Source: Hyphomonas sp. UBA5111
GTDB lineage: Bacteria; Pseudomonadota; Alphaproteobacteria; Caulobacterales; Hyphomonadaceae
Direction of reading: 5' to 3'
DNA: 7,157 nucleotides
Assembly: GCA_002414505.1 (NCBI GenBank)
Contig: DHZF01000121.1
Coordinates: 1 to 7,157 of the forward strand
Shown here: in pieces, positions 6,847 through 7,157 of the stretch
How positions within the stretch are numbered: position 1 is the first letter of the stretch
How the letters are laid out: each line of letters opens with the position of its first letter
Program-made: the position numbers and the translations under genes
The notes under the pieces: model-generated
Seen by the model: the letters and a program-made list of their open reading frames with translations, nothing else
What the model was told of the DNA's origin: nothing
Database searches by the model: none

Positions 6847-6871
6847 CTCATGCTGAGCGAAGTCGAAGCAT
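6847..6871 (-). repeat. Inner repeat, right copy (inverted)
   Basis: Inverted copy of 6795-6819 with 23 of 25 positions identical. The two differences are the two bases that pair with each other in the hairpin (ATGCT/AGCAT here, ATCCT/AGGAT in the left copy), so pairing is kept. The copies are 27 bp apart, across a segment with a run of seven A (6835-6841). Confidence 0.75.
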
Positions 6872-6878
6872 GTAAGCG

Positions 6879-6920
6879 GGCTGGGTCCCGGATAAGCGCG
6901 GGGCGCTTTCCGGGATGACA
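6879..6920 (-). repeat. Outer repeat, right copy (inverted)
   Basis: Inverted copy of 6729-6771. The flanks (13 bp and 15 bp) are identical, while the 14-bp hairpin tip is completely different in sequence (AAGCG-CGGGG-CGCTT) yet still folds. TCCCGGA (6886-6892) pairs with TCCGGGA (6909-6915), and the bulged base (T6893) is at the equivalent place. Confidence 0.8.
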
Positions 6921-7001
6921 AGAAATAAGAGGCGTGCAGCACCAGACCCCGGCGCGGGGCCCGCCCGGCCGGTAACATGGTTTCAGGAATCATGATCCGC
7001 C

Positions 7002-7157
7002 TCAGGACGTATCCGGAGTTTCGCGCACGGCCGCCTCATGCAGCTCCGTCAGCGTCACCTGTTCGGCTTGCGTCACCGGCAAGCGGCAAAAGGCGGGCGG
7101 CAGGGCGCGGGCGATGACAGGGCGCGGGCCGGCGAGAAGGCGGCGCATCGCCTCGAC
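7002..7157 (-). CDS. C-terminal part of an unidentified gene, cut by the window edge
   Basis: On the minus strand an open frame enters from the right edge and runs 51 codons to a TGA at 7002-7004. Nearly all third positions are G or C, as in the other genes, and the neighbouring frames look less gene-like, which supports real coding. The visible part begins VEAMRRLLAGPRPVIARALP and ends near ELHEAAVRETPDTS. No family is recognised from this fragment. It would converge with the VOC gene across the repeat element. Confidence 0.6.
   Translation of the reverse strand, partial: VEAMRRLLAGPRPVIARALPPAFCRLPVTQAEQVTLTELHEAAVRETPDTS

Larger units (their letters stand above)
6712..7001. other. Non-coding stretch occupied by a nested inverted-repeat element
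   Basis: No credible gene lies between the VOC stop codon and the stop codon of the minus-strand gene at the right edge. The stretch holds the nested repeats listed separately (6729-6920). A GC-rich stem follows, CCCCG-GCG-CGGGG (6947-6959), and an 8-bp palindrome ATCATGAT (6989-6996). An open frame through 6793-6993 on the minus strand only translates the repeats. Confidence 0.7.

Noticed and set aside
6729..6920. CRISPR array
   Set aside because: Copies are inverted rather than direct, there are only two of each type, and there are no regular spacers or cas genes.
6947..6970. Intrinsic terminator for the right-edge gene
   Set aside because: GC-rich stems exist (CCCCG-GCG-CGGGG) but no T-tract follows on either strand, so termination there is not supported.
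6793..6993. 66-codon minus-strand open frame
   Set aside because: It translates the nested repeats. Peptides such as FDFAQHE and LSEVEG are familiar artefacts of this repeat family, and there is no supporting ribosome site.

Overview
The window is high-GC DNA whose codons end mostly in G or C. Gene content, repeat types and tRNA form suggest an alphaproteobacterium, possibly near Caulobacterales/Hyphomonadaceae. That placement is inferred from overall character, not from a marker gene. I see no phage, transposase, CRISPR array or plasmid gene. It reads as ordinary chromosome carrying a few housekeeping and accessory genes plus one striking non-coding repeat structure.

Left part (1-2851, plus strand): a ClpP-like serine protease subunit without a neighbouring Clp ATPase ends at a good intrinsic terminator. 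After a short leader comes a soluble hybrid histidine kinase (CBS pair, HisKA, HATPase, receiver). It is followed 7 nt later by a small zinc-ribbon membrane protein of the DUF983 family, probably in the same transcript.

Middle (2880-3849): a complete tRNA gene with anticodon CAU and encoded CCA has a plausible promoter and is flanked closely by two small inverted repeats. Next is an exported TPR-like protein that may be translated from a leaderless mRNA.

Right part (3854-6711): thioredoxin reductase (trxB) on the minus strand is convergent with the TPR gene, with only 4 nt between them. Upstream of trxB on the same strand is a zinc-type cation diffusion facilitator with a His-rich N-terminus. 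A VOC/glyoxalase-like protein is divergent from the CDF gene across a 108-bp AT-richer promoter region that holds a Zur-box-like sequence.

Right edge (6712-7157): a 192-bp nested inverted-repeat element, with two different repeat families one inside the other, fills the space after the VOC gene. The two copies of each family differ in ways that keep each hairpin paired. The C-terminal end of an unidentified minus-strand gene runs off the window.

I did not find a convincing undescribed multi-gene system. The observations most worth checking are the nested covarying repeats, the divergent ClpP paralogue, the CBS-fused histidine kinase and the possible metal control of the CDF/VOC promoter region.
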